A DNA stretch of 64,000 nt from positions 186,001 through 250,000 of the forward strand of contig CAMDCE010000001.1 in assembly GCA_945889625.1 (NCBI GenBank), read 5' to 3'. The notes beneath the pieces were generated by a model. It did not search any database. It worked only from the letters and a program-made list of their open reading frames with translations, and was not told where the DNA came from. The translations under genes and the position numbers were made by a program. The DNA comes from Asaia bogorensis. GTDB lineage: Bacteria > Pseudomonadota > Alphaproteobacteria > Reyranellales > Reyranellaceae. Shown here piece after piece: positions 17,386 to 27,700 of the stretch (its first letter is position 1; every line of letters starts with the position of its first letter).

Positions 17386-19044
17386 ATGATGGCACGCGAG
17401 GCGATGGAATACGATGTTGTGATCGTTGGCGGCGGCCCGGCCGGGCTAGCCGCGGCGATCCGGCTGAAGCAACTCGCCGCCGAGCGCAAACATGAGGTGT
17501 CGGTTTGCCTGCTCGAGAAGGGCTCGGAGATCGGCGCCCACATCCTGTCGGGCGCGGTGATCGACCCAATCGGGCTGAACGAGCTCATTCCCGACTGGAA
17601 GGAAAAGGGTGCGCCGATCGAGACGCAGGTGAGCGACGATCAATTCCTGTGGTTGACCAAGACCGGCTCGTTCCGTTTCCCCAATTTCACGCTGCCGCGG
17701 CTGATGAACAACCACGGCAACTACATCGTCAGCATGGGCGAGGTCTGCCGCTGGCTTGGCCAGCAGGCCGAGGCGCTGGGCGTGGAGATCTACCCGGGCT
17801 TCGCTGCCGCCGAGGTGTTGTACAACGACGACGGTTCGGTGAAGGGCGTCGCCACCGGCGACATGGGCGTCGGCAAGGACGGCAAGCACAAGGACAGCTA
17901 CACGCCCGGCATGGAACTGCATGCCAAGTACACGCTGATTGCCGAGGGTGCGCGCGGCTCGCTGTCTAAGATGTTGATGGCCAAGTTCGGCCTGCGCGAC
18001 GGCGTCGATCCGCAGAAGTTCGGCATCGGGCTGAAGGAGCTGTGGCAGGTCGAGCCGGCCAAGTTCAAGAAGGGCCTGGTCGTGCACTCGCAGGGCTGGC
18101 CGCTGGGGGAAAGCGGCAGCGCCGGCGGCTCATTCATGTACCACTTCGGCGACAACCTGGTGGCCATCGGCTTCGTGGTCCATCTGTCCTACGAGAACCC
18201 GTATCTCTCGCCGTTCGACGAGTTCCAGCGCTTCAAGACCCATCCCGACGTCGCCAAATATCTCCAGGGCGGCAAGCGGCTGGTCTACGGCTCGCGCGCC
18301 ATCAACGAGGGCGGCCTGCAGTCGATTCCCAAGCTTGTGTTCCCCGGCGGCGCGTTGATCGGCTGTTCGGCCGGCTTCGTGAACCTGCCGCGCATCAAGG
18401 GCAACCACAACGCCATCAAGAGCGGCATGCTGGGCGCCGAGGCGGCCTTCGAGGCGCTGGCGGCGGGCAAGACCGGCGGCGACGAGCTGATCGCCTATCC
18501 CGTGAAACTCAAGGCGTCATGGATCTGGAAGGATCTCGACAAGGTACGCAACGTGAAGCCCGCGCTGAAGTGGGGCACCGTGCTGGGCACGATCTATGGC
18601 GGCTTCGATATGTGGATGCACGATCTCGGCATTCGTCTGCCCTGGACGTTCCACCACAAGAAGGCCGATCACGAAACGCTTCGGCCGGCCAGCGAGTTCC
18701 AGCCGATCCAGTATCCCAAGCCGGACGGCGTGCTGTCGTTCGACAAGCCCTCCTCGGTGTTCCTGTCGAACACCAACCACGAGGAGGACCAGCCGGTGCA
18801 TCTCAGGTTGCGCGATCCGTCGATCCCGATCGCCGTCAACCTGCCGCTCTATGCCGAACCCGCGCAACGCTACTGTCCGGCAGGCGTTTACGAAGTGGTC
18901 ACTGCCGACAACGGCCAGCCGCGTTTCCAGATCAACGCGCAGAACTGCGTCCATTGCAAGACGTGCGATATCAAGGATCCGGCACAGAACATCGACTGGA
19001 CCGTGCCCGAAGGTGGCGGCGGTCCCAATTACCCCAATATGTGA
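17386..19044 (+). CDS. Electron transfer flavoprotein-ubiquinone oxidoreductase
   Basis: An inner-membrane-associated enzyme (552 residues) that passes electrons from ETF to ubiquinone, the outlet for acyl-CoA dehydrogenases such as those at 52.7 and 62.2 kb. The N-terminal FAD motif is MEYDVVIVGGGPAGLAAAIR. The ubiquinone-binding domain is in the middle. The C-terminal [4Fe-4S] motif has CPAGVYEV and NCVHCKTCDIKDPAQNI. The start is either of two adjacent ATGs at 17386/17389, matching the family N-terminus. It heads an operon with the TPR protein and ispE. Confidence 0.94.
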   Translation: MMAREAMEYDVVIVGGGPAGLAAAIRLKQLAAERKHEVSVCLLEKGSEIGAHILSGAVIDPIGLNELIPDWKEKGAPIETQVSDDQFLWLTKTGSFRFPNFTLPRLMNNHGNYIVSMGEVCRWLGQQAEALGVEIYPGFAAAEVLYNDDGSVKGVATGDMGVGKDGKHKDSYTPGMELHAKYTLIAEGARGSLSKMLMAKFGLRDGVDPQKFGIGLKELWQVEPAKFKKGLVVHSQGWPLGESGSAGGSFMYHFGDNLVAIGFVVHLSYENPYLSPFDEFQRFKTHPDVAKYLQGGKRLVYGSRAINEGGLQSIPKLVFPGGALIGCSAGFVNLPRIKGNHNAIKSGMLGAEAAFEALAAGKTGGDELIAYPVKLKASWIWKDLDKVRNVKPALKWGTVLGTIYGGFDMWMHDLGIRLPWTFHHKKADHETLRPASEFQPIQYPKPDGVLSFDKPSSVFLSNTNHEEDQPVHLRLRDPSIPIAVNLPLYAEPAQRYCPAGVYEVVTADNGQPRFQINAQNCVHCKTCDIKDPAQNIDWTVPEGGGGPNYPNM

Positions 19045-19049
19045 GAAAC

Positions 19050-20816
19050 ATGCGACGCATTCCCCTCGCGCTGCTATCGGCAGCGCTGCTCCTGGCTCTT
19101 CCCTTGACGGGCAACGCCCAGCCCGGCGGCACGCCGCCCGCCAAGGCGCAACCCCAGCCGCCGCGGACTCGGCCGGCCGCCCCGATCCCGCTCAGCGGCC
19201 GCTATCTCGCAGGGCGCGTGGCCGAGCAGGACCACGACTATGACGGTGGTGCCGACCAGCTCGACCAGGCACTCGCCCTGGCTCCGGACGATCCGGAGCT
19301 GATCTACGCCGCCTTCCGGTTGCGCACCTATGCCGGCCGCATCGATGCCGCCGCTCGCCTCGCGCCGGCGGTGCTGGCGGTCAAGCCGGGCGACGGTTTC
19401 GCCAACCTCGTGTTGGTCGTGCAGCAGATCAAGAGGGGTGATTATCGCGCCGCCGAACAGCAGCTCGGCCGCATCGGCGCTGAGAACCAACTGGGGCCGC
19501 TGCGCGACTATGTGATGGCGTGGCTGAAGGCCGGACAGAAGGACTTCGTCGCCGCGCGCGAGTATCTATCCAAGCTGAAGCCTGCCGCCGGCGAGCGCTC
19601 GGAGGCGCCGGCGCTGATCATCGAGGCGCAGATCGATGAACTGGCAGGTGACCGCGCAGGCGCCGAGGCCAAGTACCGCCGCGCACTGCAGCTCGATCCC
19701 GGCGGGTTGCGCGTCACCATTTCCGTGGCCGATGCGCTGCGGCGCCTGGGCAAGGCCGACGAGGCGCGCACGCTGCTCAAGACCTATGGCGAGAAGTACA
19801 GCGACTCCGTCGTCATGGACGGGCTGATTGCCACCAACACGCCCAAGCCGCCGTCGCCGGCGTCGGGCATCGCCGAGATCCTGTTCGACATCGGCGGCAT
19901 CCTGAGCGGCGACCCGCGCAACCAGCGCGCCGACCTGGCGCTCATCTTCCAGCAACTCGTCGTCGACCTGAAGCCCGATCATGATTTCGCCTGGCTGATG
20001 ATCGCGGGTCTCTACGAGCAATTCCACATCATCCCCAAGGCCGTGGCGGCGCTGGGCAAGATCGGACCGACCTCGCCGCTCTACTGGCAGGCGCGGCTCC
20101 GCATGGCCGCGCTCGACGCCCAGGAAGATCGCTTCGACCAGGCGGTGACCCGGCTGCGTGGCCTGATGGCCGAGAAGCCCGAGCGCATCGACGCGGCCCT
20201 CACCCTCGCTGACCTGCTGCGCGGCAAGGAGCGCTATGCCGACGCCGTCGCCGTCTACGATACCGCCATAGCGCGCCTGCGCACCGTCGAGGCGCGCCAC
20301 TGGCCGATCTTCTTCGGCCGCGGCATCGTGCTCGAGCGGGTCAAGCAGTGGCCCAAGGCCGAAGTCGACATGAAGAAGGCGCTCCAGCTGTCGCCCGAGC
20401 AACCCTACGTGCTGAACTATCTCGGCTATAGCTGGATCGACCAGGGCATGAACCTCGAAGAGGGCATGAAGATGCTCAAGCGTGCCACCGAGCTTCGGCC
20501 TGACGACGGCGCCATTACCGATTCGGTCGGCTGGGCCTACTACCGGCTCGGCCAGTTCGACAAGGCCGTCGAGTGGCTGGAGCGGGCGAGCGAACAGAAG
20601 GGCGACGACGCCACCATCGTCGAGCATCTCGGCGACGCCTACTGGCATGTCGGCCGCAAACGCGAGGCGCGCTTCGAATGGGAGCGTGCGCTCAACCAGA
20701 AGCCCGACAAGGACCGTCTGCCGATCATCAAGGACAAGCTCGCCAACGGGCTCAGCGCCACCAACGACAAGCCGACCGTCTACGAAAAGGCCGCCGACAA
20801 GAAGCAGGGTGGCTGA
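19050..20816 (+). CDS. Exported tetratricopeptide-repeat protein
   Basis: A 588-residue protein with a signal peptide (MRRIPLALLSAALLLALP, cleavage near GNAQ), a proline-rich linker (about 25-45) and then TPR units across most of its length. Examples are RAGAEAKYRRALQLDPGG, WPKAEVDMKKALQLSPEQ and the DSVGWAYYRLGQFDKAVEW unit. Such proteins in alphaproteobacteria often act as envelope scaffolds; no enzymatic domain is visible. It starts 5 bp after ETF-QO, and its last 8 bp overlap ispE, so it is expressed with them. Confidence 0.87.
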   Translation: MRRIPLALLSAALLLALPLTGNAQPGGTPPAKAQPQPPRTRPAAPIPLSGRYLAGRVAEQDHDYDGGADQLDQALALAPDDPELIYAAFRLRTYAGRIDAAARLAPAVLAVKPGDGFANLVLVVQQIKRGDYRAAEQQLGRIGAENQLGPLRDYVMAWLKAGQKDFVAAREYLSKLKPAAGERSEAPALIIEAQIDELAGDRAGAEAKYRRALQLDPGGLRVTISVADALRRLGKADEARTLLKTYGEKYSDSVVMDGLIATNTPKPPSPASGIAEILFDIGGILSGDPRNQRADLALIFQQLVVDLKPDHDFAWLMIAGLYEQFHIIPKAVAALGKIGPTSPLYWQARLRMAALDAQEDRFDQAVTRLRGLMAEKPERIDAALTLADLLRGKERYADAVAVYDTAIARLRTVEARHWPIFFGRGIVLERVKQWPKAEVDMKKALQLSPEQPYVLNYLGYSWIDQGMNLEEGMKMLKRATELRPDDGAITDSVGWAYYRLGQFDKAVEWLERASEQKGDDATIVEHLGDAYWHVGRKREARFEWERALNQKPDKDRLPIIKDKLANGLSATNDKPTVYEKAADKKQGG

Positions 20817-21681
20817 TCCAGCCGTGGCTGGGGCTGTCGAGCGGCAGGCGCGCGCCAAGGTCAATCTCTGGCTGAACGTCGTCGGCCGCCGCGCCGATGG
20901 CTATCACCTGCTCGATTCGCTCGCAGCCTTCAGCGACCTCGCCGATACGCTTGCCGCCGAACCGTCCGAGGGCCTTTCGCTCACTCTCGATGGGCCGGGC
21001 GCCGAGGCGTTTGCCGCCGAAACCGACAACCTTGTGCTGAGGGCGGCGCGCCGGCTGGCCGACCGTGCCGGAGTGGCGCCGCGCGCCGCGCTCCGCCTCA
21101 CCAAGCGCATTCCGGTGGCGGCCGGACTGGGCGGCGGTTCGGCTGATGCCGCTGCTGCCCTGGCGGCTCTGACCGATCTGTGGCGGCTGGCGCTTCCGGT
21201 GGAGGAGATGTTCGATCTTGCCGCCGCGCTCGGCGCCGACGTCCCGATGTGCCTGGCCGGTCGCGCGTCGATCGTCTCCGGCGTAGGCGAACGACTGGAA
21301 CCCGCGCCGCCGCTGCCCTCTTGCGCAATCCTGCTGGTCAATCCGGGTGTCGCACTGCCGACAGCGGAGGTTTTTTCCGCCCGTCGCGGCGAATTCTCGG
21401 TGGTCCGGCCCGTGGTGCGGCCATGGAACGACCTCGCTGACTTTGTCGCCGAGCTCGCCCGGCGCGGCAACGATTTGACGAACGCCGCGACTGCGCTGCG
21501 GCCGACGATCGCCGATGTGCTGGCGTTCCTGAGGCAAAGCCGGCGCGCACGCTACGCCGCCATGAGTGGCAGCGGTGCCACGTGCTTTGCACTTTACGAG
21601 ACGCAGTCGGCGGCAGAGCAGGCGGCGCAGGACGTGCCCGCCGCATGGTGGCGTCACGCCGGTCCGCTTGTTTCGGGTTAG
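20809..21681 (+). CDS. ispE: 4-diphosphocytidyl-2-C-methyl-D-erythritol kinase
   Basis: A GHMP kinase (290 residues) of the non-mevalonate isoprenoid pathway that phosphorylates CDP-methylerythritol. The substrate-binding N-terminus ARAKVNLWLNVVGRRADGYH, the ATP loop PVAAGLGGGSADAAAAL and the third motif AAMSGSGATCFAL are all present. The GTG start overlaps the end of the TPR gene and has AAGCAGG upstream. The stop overlaps the convergent Sel1 gene by 4 bp. Confidence 0.95.
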   Translation: MADPAVAGAVERQARAKVNLWLNVVGRRADGYHLLDSLAAFSDLADTLAAEPSEGLSLTLDGPGAEAFAAETDNLVLRAARRLADRAGVAPRAALRLTKRIPVAAGLGGGSADAAAALAALTDLWRLALPVEEMFDLAAALGADVPMCLAGRASIVSGVGERLEPAPPLPSCAILLVNPGVALPTAEVFSARRGEFSVVRPVVRPWNDLADFVAELARRGNDLTNAATALRPTIADVLAFLRQSRRARYAAMSGSGATCFALYETQSAAEQAAQDVPAAWWRHAGPLVSG

Positions 21682-23615
21682 TTCGGTCGACCGACGGGTT
21701 TCGATCCCATCAAGGCGCGCATCTCCTTCAGCGAGTCGAACAATGCCTTGCTGGGCTCGCCGGTTTCCTTGAGACCGGCCATGTGCTGGTATTCGCGGAT
21801 CGCCACGCGTGTCGCCGGGCTGACCTTGCCGTGCGGATCGTCACGATAGATTTTGAGATCGTGCAGCAGGCGCTGGATCGCCTTCACCTGATCGCTGCCG
21901 CCGGCCGGCCAGGCATCAGGGTCGGCCTGTGGCGGCGCGACCTTCAGCGGATCGCGTGGCGGCATCGCGCGCGCGATCTCGGCCGACGAAGGCGGCATCT
22001 CGGTCTTGGGGCGCTCGACGATCGCCGGGATTTGCGGCAATGCGGGCTTGGCGACATCGACCTTGGGTAGTTCCGGCTTGGGCAGATGGGCAGGCAACGC
22101 GGGTGGTGCGTTGACCTTGGGTGCTGCGCCGGTGAAGTCAGCCGATGTCGGCGGCGGCGGCGCGGGCTCGGGCACGCCGAGGTCGATGGTAACCGGGGCC
22201 GGTGAGGGCGCGGGCTTTGGCTCGGGCTTGGGCTCCGGCCGGGGTGTCGCACGGGCGATATCGACCGATGTCGGCGGCGGTGCGGGCTCCGGCTTGGCGA
22301 GTTCGACGGAGGTCGGTGCGGGCGTTGGCGCGGGCTTGGGCGGTTCGGCCTTGGGCGGCGGCAACGGAGAGGCTGCCACCACGTCGCGGCGCGCCAACGC
22401 CTGCTTCAGCGCGCCATAGACTTCCCGGGTCGGCTCGCCCGACTCGCGCAGGTCCGCGCTCTTCTGGAAGTCGCGGATGGCGTTGCGCGTCATCGGCCCC
22501 AATAGGCCGTCAGGTTTGTCGCGCAGAAGCTTGAGATCGACCAGCGCCTGCTGGATCGCGCGCACCTGATCGGCGGGGGATTTGGGCCAGCCCGGCGGAT
22601 CGTCGTCGCCCGGCGGCGGCGGTGATGCTGCCGTGACAGGTGGCACGGCGGGTGGGGCAGGCGCCGGCTTGGGCGGCGCCAGCGCCTCGACGATCTGGCG
22701 GAAGTCGTTTTGGCCGAGCTGCTGGGCGCGCTCCAGCTCGGCGGGCAGCAGCACGCGCTGGAGCGCCTGCGCACGCTGCAGGGCGGTCTTGGCGAGCGCT
22801 GTTTCCGCACTGCCGTTGACCTGGCGCTCGAACTCGGCGGTGATGGCGAACCAGGCGAGCGCCGCGGCCGGATCCTTCGGCGCTGCGTCGCCACGCTCGT
22901 AAATGTCGCCGAGCGAGAACATCGAAGCCGCCATGCCCTGGCGCGCTGCCGAGCGCAGCAGTTCGATAGCCTCCTTGCCGTTGCGCGGCGCGCCCTTGCC
23001 GTCGCGCAACAGCAGCGCAAGATTATGCTTGGCGACGGGCAGGTCCGCATCGGAGGCTTTGCGATACCATTCGACGGCGCGCGTTGAATCACGTTCGACG
23101 ACGAATCCGCGCTCGTACATCACACCGACATTGAAGGCCGCCTGCGCCGAGCCTTGCTGGGCCGCCCGCAACAGCCAGCCGGCGCCGGCCTGGGGGTCTT
23201 TGGCGACGCCCAGGCCCTGCACCAGGCGGCGCGCCAGTTCTTCCATGGCCAGGATGTCGTTGAGATTGGCTTTGCTTCTGAGCTCTTCGATCGGCAACGC
23301 GGCCCAGTCGGTCGGCGAGCCGGGCTTGGCTGCGTCCGAAGTCGGTGCCGCAGCAGCGGGGCCGGTGCGGGTGACCTCGGCCGCCGTCGGCGCCGGCTCG
23401 GCAGTTGGCGGGACGGTGGTGACGGCAGGCGTTGGGGCGGGGGCTGTCGATGCCTTGGCACGCCGGACCGGCGCCGTCGGCGGATCGATCGTGGCGAAGG
23501 CCAACAGGGCGGCCATCGACATCGTCACGATCGTCACTGCGGTCAGCACGCCGGGCCCTCTCGAGATCGAGGTCGCGGTCGCAAGACGTAGGCGCCAGTC
23601 GAGCCTGCCGGTCAT
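21678..23615 (-). CDS. Membrane-anchored Sel1-repeat protein with two peptidoglycan-binding domains
   Basis: A 645-residue protein. One N-terminal transmembrane segment (about residues 22-42) is followed by a Pro/Ala/Thr linker and Sel1-like repeats from about 95 to 235 (for example AAFNVGVMYERGFVVERD and ASMFSLGDIYERGDA). There are two putative peptidoglycan-binding type 1 domains, near 340-400 and at the C-terminus (DQVKAIQRLLHDLKIY). A long proline-rich tract with repeated TSVELAKPEPAPPP-like units separates them. It probably spans from the inner membrane to the cell wall. Its start overlaps the heme A synthase stop (ATGA) after a GGAGG site. Confidence 0.82.
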   Translation of the reverse strand: MTGRLDWRLRLATATSISRGPGVLTAVTIVTMSMAALLAFATIDPPTAPVRRAKASTAPAPTPAVTTVPPTAEPAPTAAEVTRTGPAAAAPTSDAAKPGSPTDWAALPIEELRSKANLNDILAMEELARRLVQGLGVAKDPQAGAGWLLRAAQQGSAQAAFNVGVMYERGFVVERDSTRAVEWYRKASDADLPVAKHNLALLLRDGKGAPRNGKEAIELLRSAARQGMAASMFSLGDIYERGDAAPKDPAAALAWFAITAEFERQVNGSAETALAKTALQRAQALQRVLLPAELERAQQLGQNDFRQIVEALAPPKPAPAPPAVPPVTAASPPPPGDDDPPGWPKSPADQVRAIQQALVDLKLLRDKPDGLLGPMTRNAIRDFQKSADLRESGEPTREVYGALKQALARRDVVAASPLPPPKAEPPKPAPTPAPTSVELAKPEPAPPPTSVDIARATPRPEPKPEPKPAPSPAPVTIDLGVPEPAPPPPTSADFTGAAPKVNAPPALPAHLPKPELPKVDVAKPALPQIPAIVERPKTEMPPSSAEIARAMPPRDPLKVAPPQADPDAWPAGGSDQVKAIQRLLHDLKIYRDDPHGKVSPATRVAIREYQHMAGLKETGEPSKALFDSLKEMRALMGSKPVGRPN

Positions 23616-24679
23616 CCTCCGACCATAGCCGAGAGCGGCCGTCGGGGAGAAGGCGTCGCCCGATGCCGGACGACGATGAGGATGGTCAGCAGCAGCACTG
23701 CACCGGCCTGATGCACTGCGGCCAACGCGATGTCGACGCCGGTCAGGATCGTGGCAATTCCGAGGCAGAGCTGTAGCAGCGCCATCGCCGCCGCCGCCAT
23801 CGTCTCCGGCCGGCGCGTGGGCCAGGCCATCGCCAGTACAGCCAGCACCAGCAGCATGGCGAGCCAGCGATGGATGAACTGGACGGTCGTGCCGTTCTCG
23901 AATGGATTGATCCACCACGGCACTGCTTCGAACATGCCGGGCGGGATCCAGTAGCCCGACATCGTCGGGAAGGTGTTGTGCGCGGAGCCGGCGCGCAGGC
24001 CTGCCATCAGCGCGCCCCAGGTGATCACTATGAACAGCAAGGCGATCAGTGCCATGGCCTTGCGCCGTGTCTTGCGATCGTCGCGCCGCGTCGCCTGATC
24101 ACCCAGCTCGAGGATCATCCAGACCGTGTAGGCGTAGAGCACCATCGCCAGCAGGAGATGGGCGGCCAGCCGATAATGGCTGACGGCAGGTCGGTCGCTC
24201 AGGCCCGAGGCGACCAACGCCCAGCCCAGCGCCCCCTGCAGGGCACCGAGCATCAGCAGCAGCACCAGCCGCGGCTTCAGGGGCGGGCTGAGCCGGCCAC
24301 GCACCCAGAACCAGACGAGCGGGGCTGCGAAGACGAGGCCGATCAGGCGGCCCCACAGGCGATGGAGATACTCCAGCCAGAAAATCTCCTTGAATTCGCC
24401 GACCGTGAAACCACGATTGACCAATCTTCCCTGCGGCGAGGAAAGATATTTCTCCAGTTCGGCCTGCCATGCCGCGTCACCCAGCGGCGGCAGCCAGCCA
24501 GTCACCGGCCGCCATTCGACCATCGACAGTCCCGACTCGGTGAGCCGCGTGAGGGCGCCGAGCACCATCATGAAAAAAATCATCGCGGCAACGACCATCA
24601 GCCAGTTGCGCACGGAGGCAGGGACGGGTTGCATGGGCGCCGGACCATGCGTGAAGCCAAAGGCCCCGTCATCTGGCAT
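23612..24679 (-). CDS. ctaA: Heme A synthase (Cox15 type)
   Basis: A 355-residue inner-membrane protein with about eight transmembrane helices that oxidises heme O to heme A for aa3 cytochrome oxidase. The heme-ligand histidines lie in EYLHRLWGRLIG, the pair of later helices at SHYRLAAHLLLA and FIHRWLAML, and VHQAGAVLLL. GALTRLTESGLSMVEW is the signature after the first helix. No clear ribosome site marks the start; a second ATG 15 codons in is possible. It is expressed with the downstream Sel1 gene. Confidence 0.93.
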   Translation of the reverse strand: MPDDGAFGFTHGPAPMQPVPASVRNWLMVVAAMIFFMMVLGALTRLTESGLSMVEWRPVTGWLPPLGDAAWQAELEKYLSSPQGRLVNRGFTVGEFKEIFWLEYLHRLWGRLIGLVFAAPLVWFWVRGRLSPPLKPRLVLLLMLGALQGALGWALVASGLSDRPAVSHYRLAAHLLLAMVLYAYTVWMILELGDQATRRDDRKTRRKAMALIALLFIVITWGALMAGLRAGSAHNTFPTMSGYWIPPGMFEAVPWWINPFENGTTVQFIHRWLAMLLVLAVLAMAWPTRRPETMAAAAMALLQLCLGIATILTGVDIALAAVHQAGAVLLLTILIVVRHRATPSPRRPLSAMVGG

Positions 24680-24782
24680 TAATGTCGCGAACCGGTCGGC
24701 GCGCCTTGCGTTCCCCGGCCACGCCGTCTAATCGGTTCGCGTACGAACAAATTACCCCTCGTTTTATCCGGATATTTCGACA

Positions 24783-27700
24783 ATGACCGCGCCTGCGCTC
24801 GCCCACGGACTGAGCTTCGACGATCTCTACGACCGCGAGGGTCTTGCCCGGCTCGATGCCGCGTTCGCCGCCTGGCTGCAGGGCGTCGACGCGAGCCTGC
24901 ATGCCCGGCTGATGGCGGCACGCGCGACGCCCGACCAGCTCGCGGTCAAGGACGAATCGAACCTCCTGATCGAGGTCGCGCGTCCGCTCGAGGATTTCAC
25001 CGCCGACCTGTTCGGTGTCTCGGCGCAAGCCGGTGACTTGCGCGGCCGCCACACCAGGCTGGGGCAGCTTTACGACTGCAAGCGGCTGTTCGTGCAACGC
25101 TATGCCGCGCGCGCGATCAAGCCGGAAGCAGCGGCGGCACTCGATGGCGACAGCGTGACGGCGGCGGTCAAGTTGCCAGCCAGGCTTGCCGACGGGTTGG
25201 AAGAGTGGGAACTGGCCTTCGCGACCGCCGTGCGCGATCTCGTGGGCGCTGAGTTCAAGGTCGAAATGCCGACGCCGGAGATCGAGGCGCTGACGCGCTA
25301 CGCGGCCTGGTCACTGCATCATCCCGACGGAAAAAAGCGTCATCGCGACGGACCGCTGTTCAAGGTGCCGCACAAGCTCGACTTCGAACATCTGGTGCCG
25401 ATCGAGACCGAAGTGGTCGATGGCGTGACGCGGCTCAAACTGCCGCGGCCGCTGCTGCGCCACCGCGAGGGCTTTGCGCTGACCGATCAGGGCTTCGACC
25501 TGGTGCAGTCGCTCGATCACGCCAACTACTGCATCTGGTGCCACAATCAGGGCAAGGACAGCTGCTCACGGGGTCTGAAGGACCGCAAGACCGGTGCCTT
25601 CCTGAAATCGCCGTTCGGCGTCACCCTGGCGGGCTGCCCGCTCGAGGAAAAGATCTCGGAGATGAATCTCCTCAAGAGCGAGGGCTTCTCCATCGGCGCG
25701 CTGGCGATGGCCGTGGTCGACAATCCGCTGGTGGCGGCGACCGGACACCGCATCTGCAACGACTGCATGAAGGCCTGCATCTACCAGAAGCAGGAACCGG
25801 TCGACATTCCCCAGGTCGAGACCCGCACGCTCAAGGACGTGCTCGCCCTGCCGTGGGGCTTCGAGATCTATTCCCTGCTGACGCGCTGGAACCCGCTCAA
25901 CCTGCGTCGCCCGATCCCGCGGCCGGCGACGGGCCGCAGCGTGCTGGTGGTAGGCCTCGGCCCGGCCGGCTTCAATCTCGCCCATCACCTGATGAACGAC
26001 GGCCACACCGTGGTCGGCATCGATGGCCTCAAGATCGAGCCGCTGCCGCCCGAGCAGTCCGGTGTCACGGCCGACGGCTACCCCGTCACCTTCGACCCGG
26101 TGCGCGATATTGCGAGCCTGCGCGAGGATCTCGGCGAACGGGCGATGGCGGGCTTCGGCGGTGTCGCCGAATACGGCATCACCGTGCGCTGGGACAAGAA
26201 CTACCTGAAGCTGGTGCGGCTCTTGATCGAGCGGCGGCGTCAGTTCTCGATGTTCGGCGGCGTGCGCTTCGGCGGCACGGTCACCGTCGAGAGTGCTTTC
26301 GCCATGGGCTTCGATCACATCGCGCTCTGCGCCGGCGCGGGCAAGCCCACGGTGCTCGACCTGCCCAATGGCCTGGCCCGTGGCGTGCGCGCGGCGTCGG
26401 ATTTCCTGATGGCGCTGCAGCTCACCGGGGCGGCCAAGAAGGACTCCATCGCCAATCTGCAGATACGCCTGCCGGTGGTCGTGATCGGTGGCGGCCTGAC
26501 GGCAATCGACACCGCGACCGAGTCGCTCGCCTATTATCCCTTGCAGGTCGAGAAGTTCCTCGCCCGCCACGAGACCCTGGTCGCCGAGCGCGGCGAGCAA
26601 GCTGTGCGTGCCGGCTGGAGTGCGGAAGAACGCGAGATCGGCGACGAGTTCATCGCCCACGCCTTGGCGATTCGCGCCGAGCGCGCGACGGCCGCGCGCG
26701 ACAAGCGCACGCCGGACATCGCCCGGCTGGTGAACGGCTGGGGCGGCGTCACCATCGCCTATCGGCGACGCCTGATCGATTCGCCGTCCTACACGCTGAA
26801 CCACGAGGAGGTTCACAAGGCGCTGGAGGAGGACATCCGCTTTGCCGAGGGGCTGTCGCCGGTCGCCGTCGAGATCGACGCCAACGGCCACGCCAAGGCA
26901 CTGAAGGTCGCGGGCGAGCAGAACGGCGCCAAGGTCGAGGCCACCCTGCCGGCACGCACCATCCTGGTCGCGGCCGGCACGCAGCCCAACACCGTTCTGG
27001 CGCGCGAGGACACCACGCACGCCTTCATCGACGGCAAGTACTTCCGTGCGATCGACGAGGCGGGCAATCCGGTGACGCCGGAGAGCCTCGCCAAACCCGC
27101 CGAGGTGCGCGTCCTGATGTATCGCCACGCCGACGGTCGCTGCATGTCGTTCTTCGGCGACACGCATCCCTCCTTCGCCGGCAACGTCGTGAAGGCGATG
27201 GGCGGAGCCAAGCAGGGCTATCCGGTGCTGACACGCGCCATGGCGGCTTTGCCGGAACCCAAGCGCTCGGCGGTCGACATCCTGGCCGAGGCCAACCGCC
27301 AGTGGCGTGCCCGCGTCGTGCGCGTCGACCGGCTGACCCCGACCATCGTCGAAGTGGTGGTCGAAGCGCCGGCAGCGGCGAGGAATTTCGAGCCCGGCCA
27401 GTTCTATCGCCTGCAGAATTACGAGGCGCATTCGCACAGGATCGACGGCACCTTGCTCACCATGGAGGGCCTGGCATTGACCGGCGCGTGGGTCGACAAG
27501 AACAGGGGCCTGTTGTCGCTGATCACGCTCGAGATGGGCGGCTCATCCGACCTTTGCGCGCTCCTGAAGCCGGGCGAGCCGGTGATCGTCATGGGCCCGA
27601 CCGGCACACCGACCGAGATCGAAGCAGGCGAAACCGTGGTGCTGGCCGGCGGCGGGCTGGGCAACGCCGTGCTGTTCTCGATCGGCCAGGCCTTCCGCAA

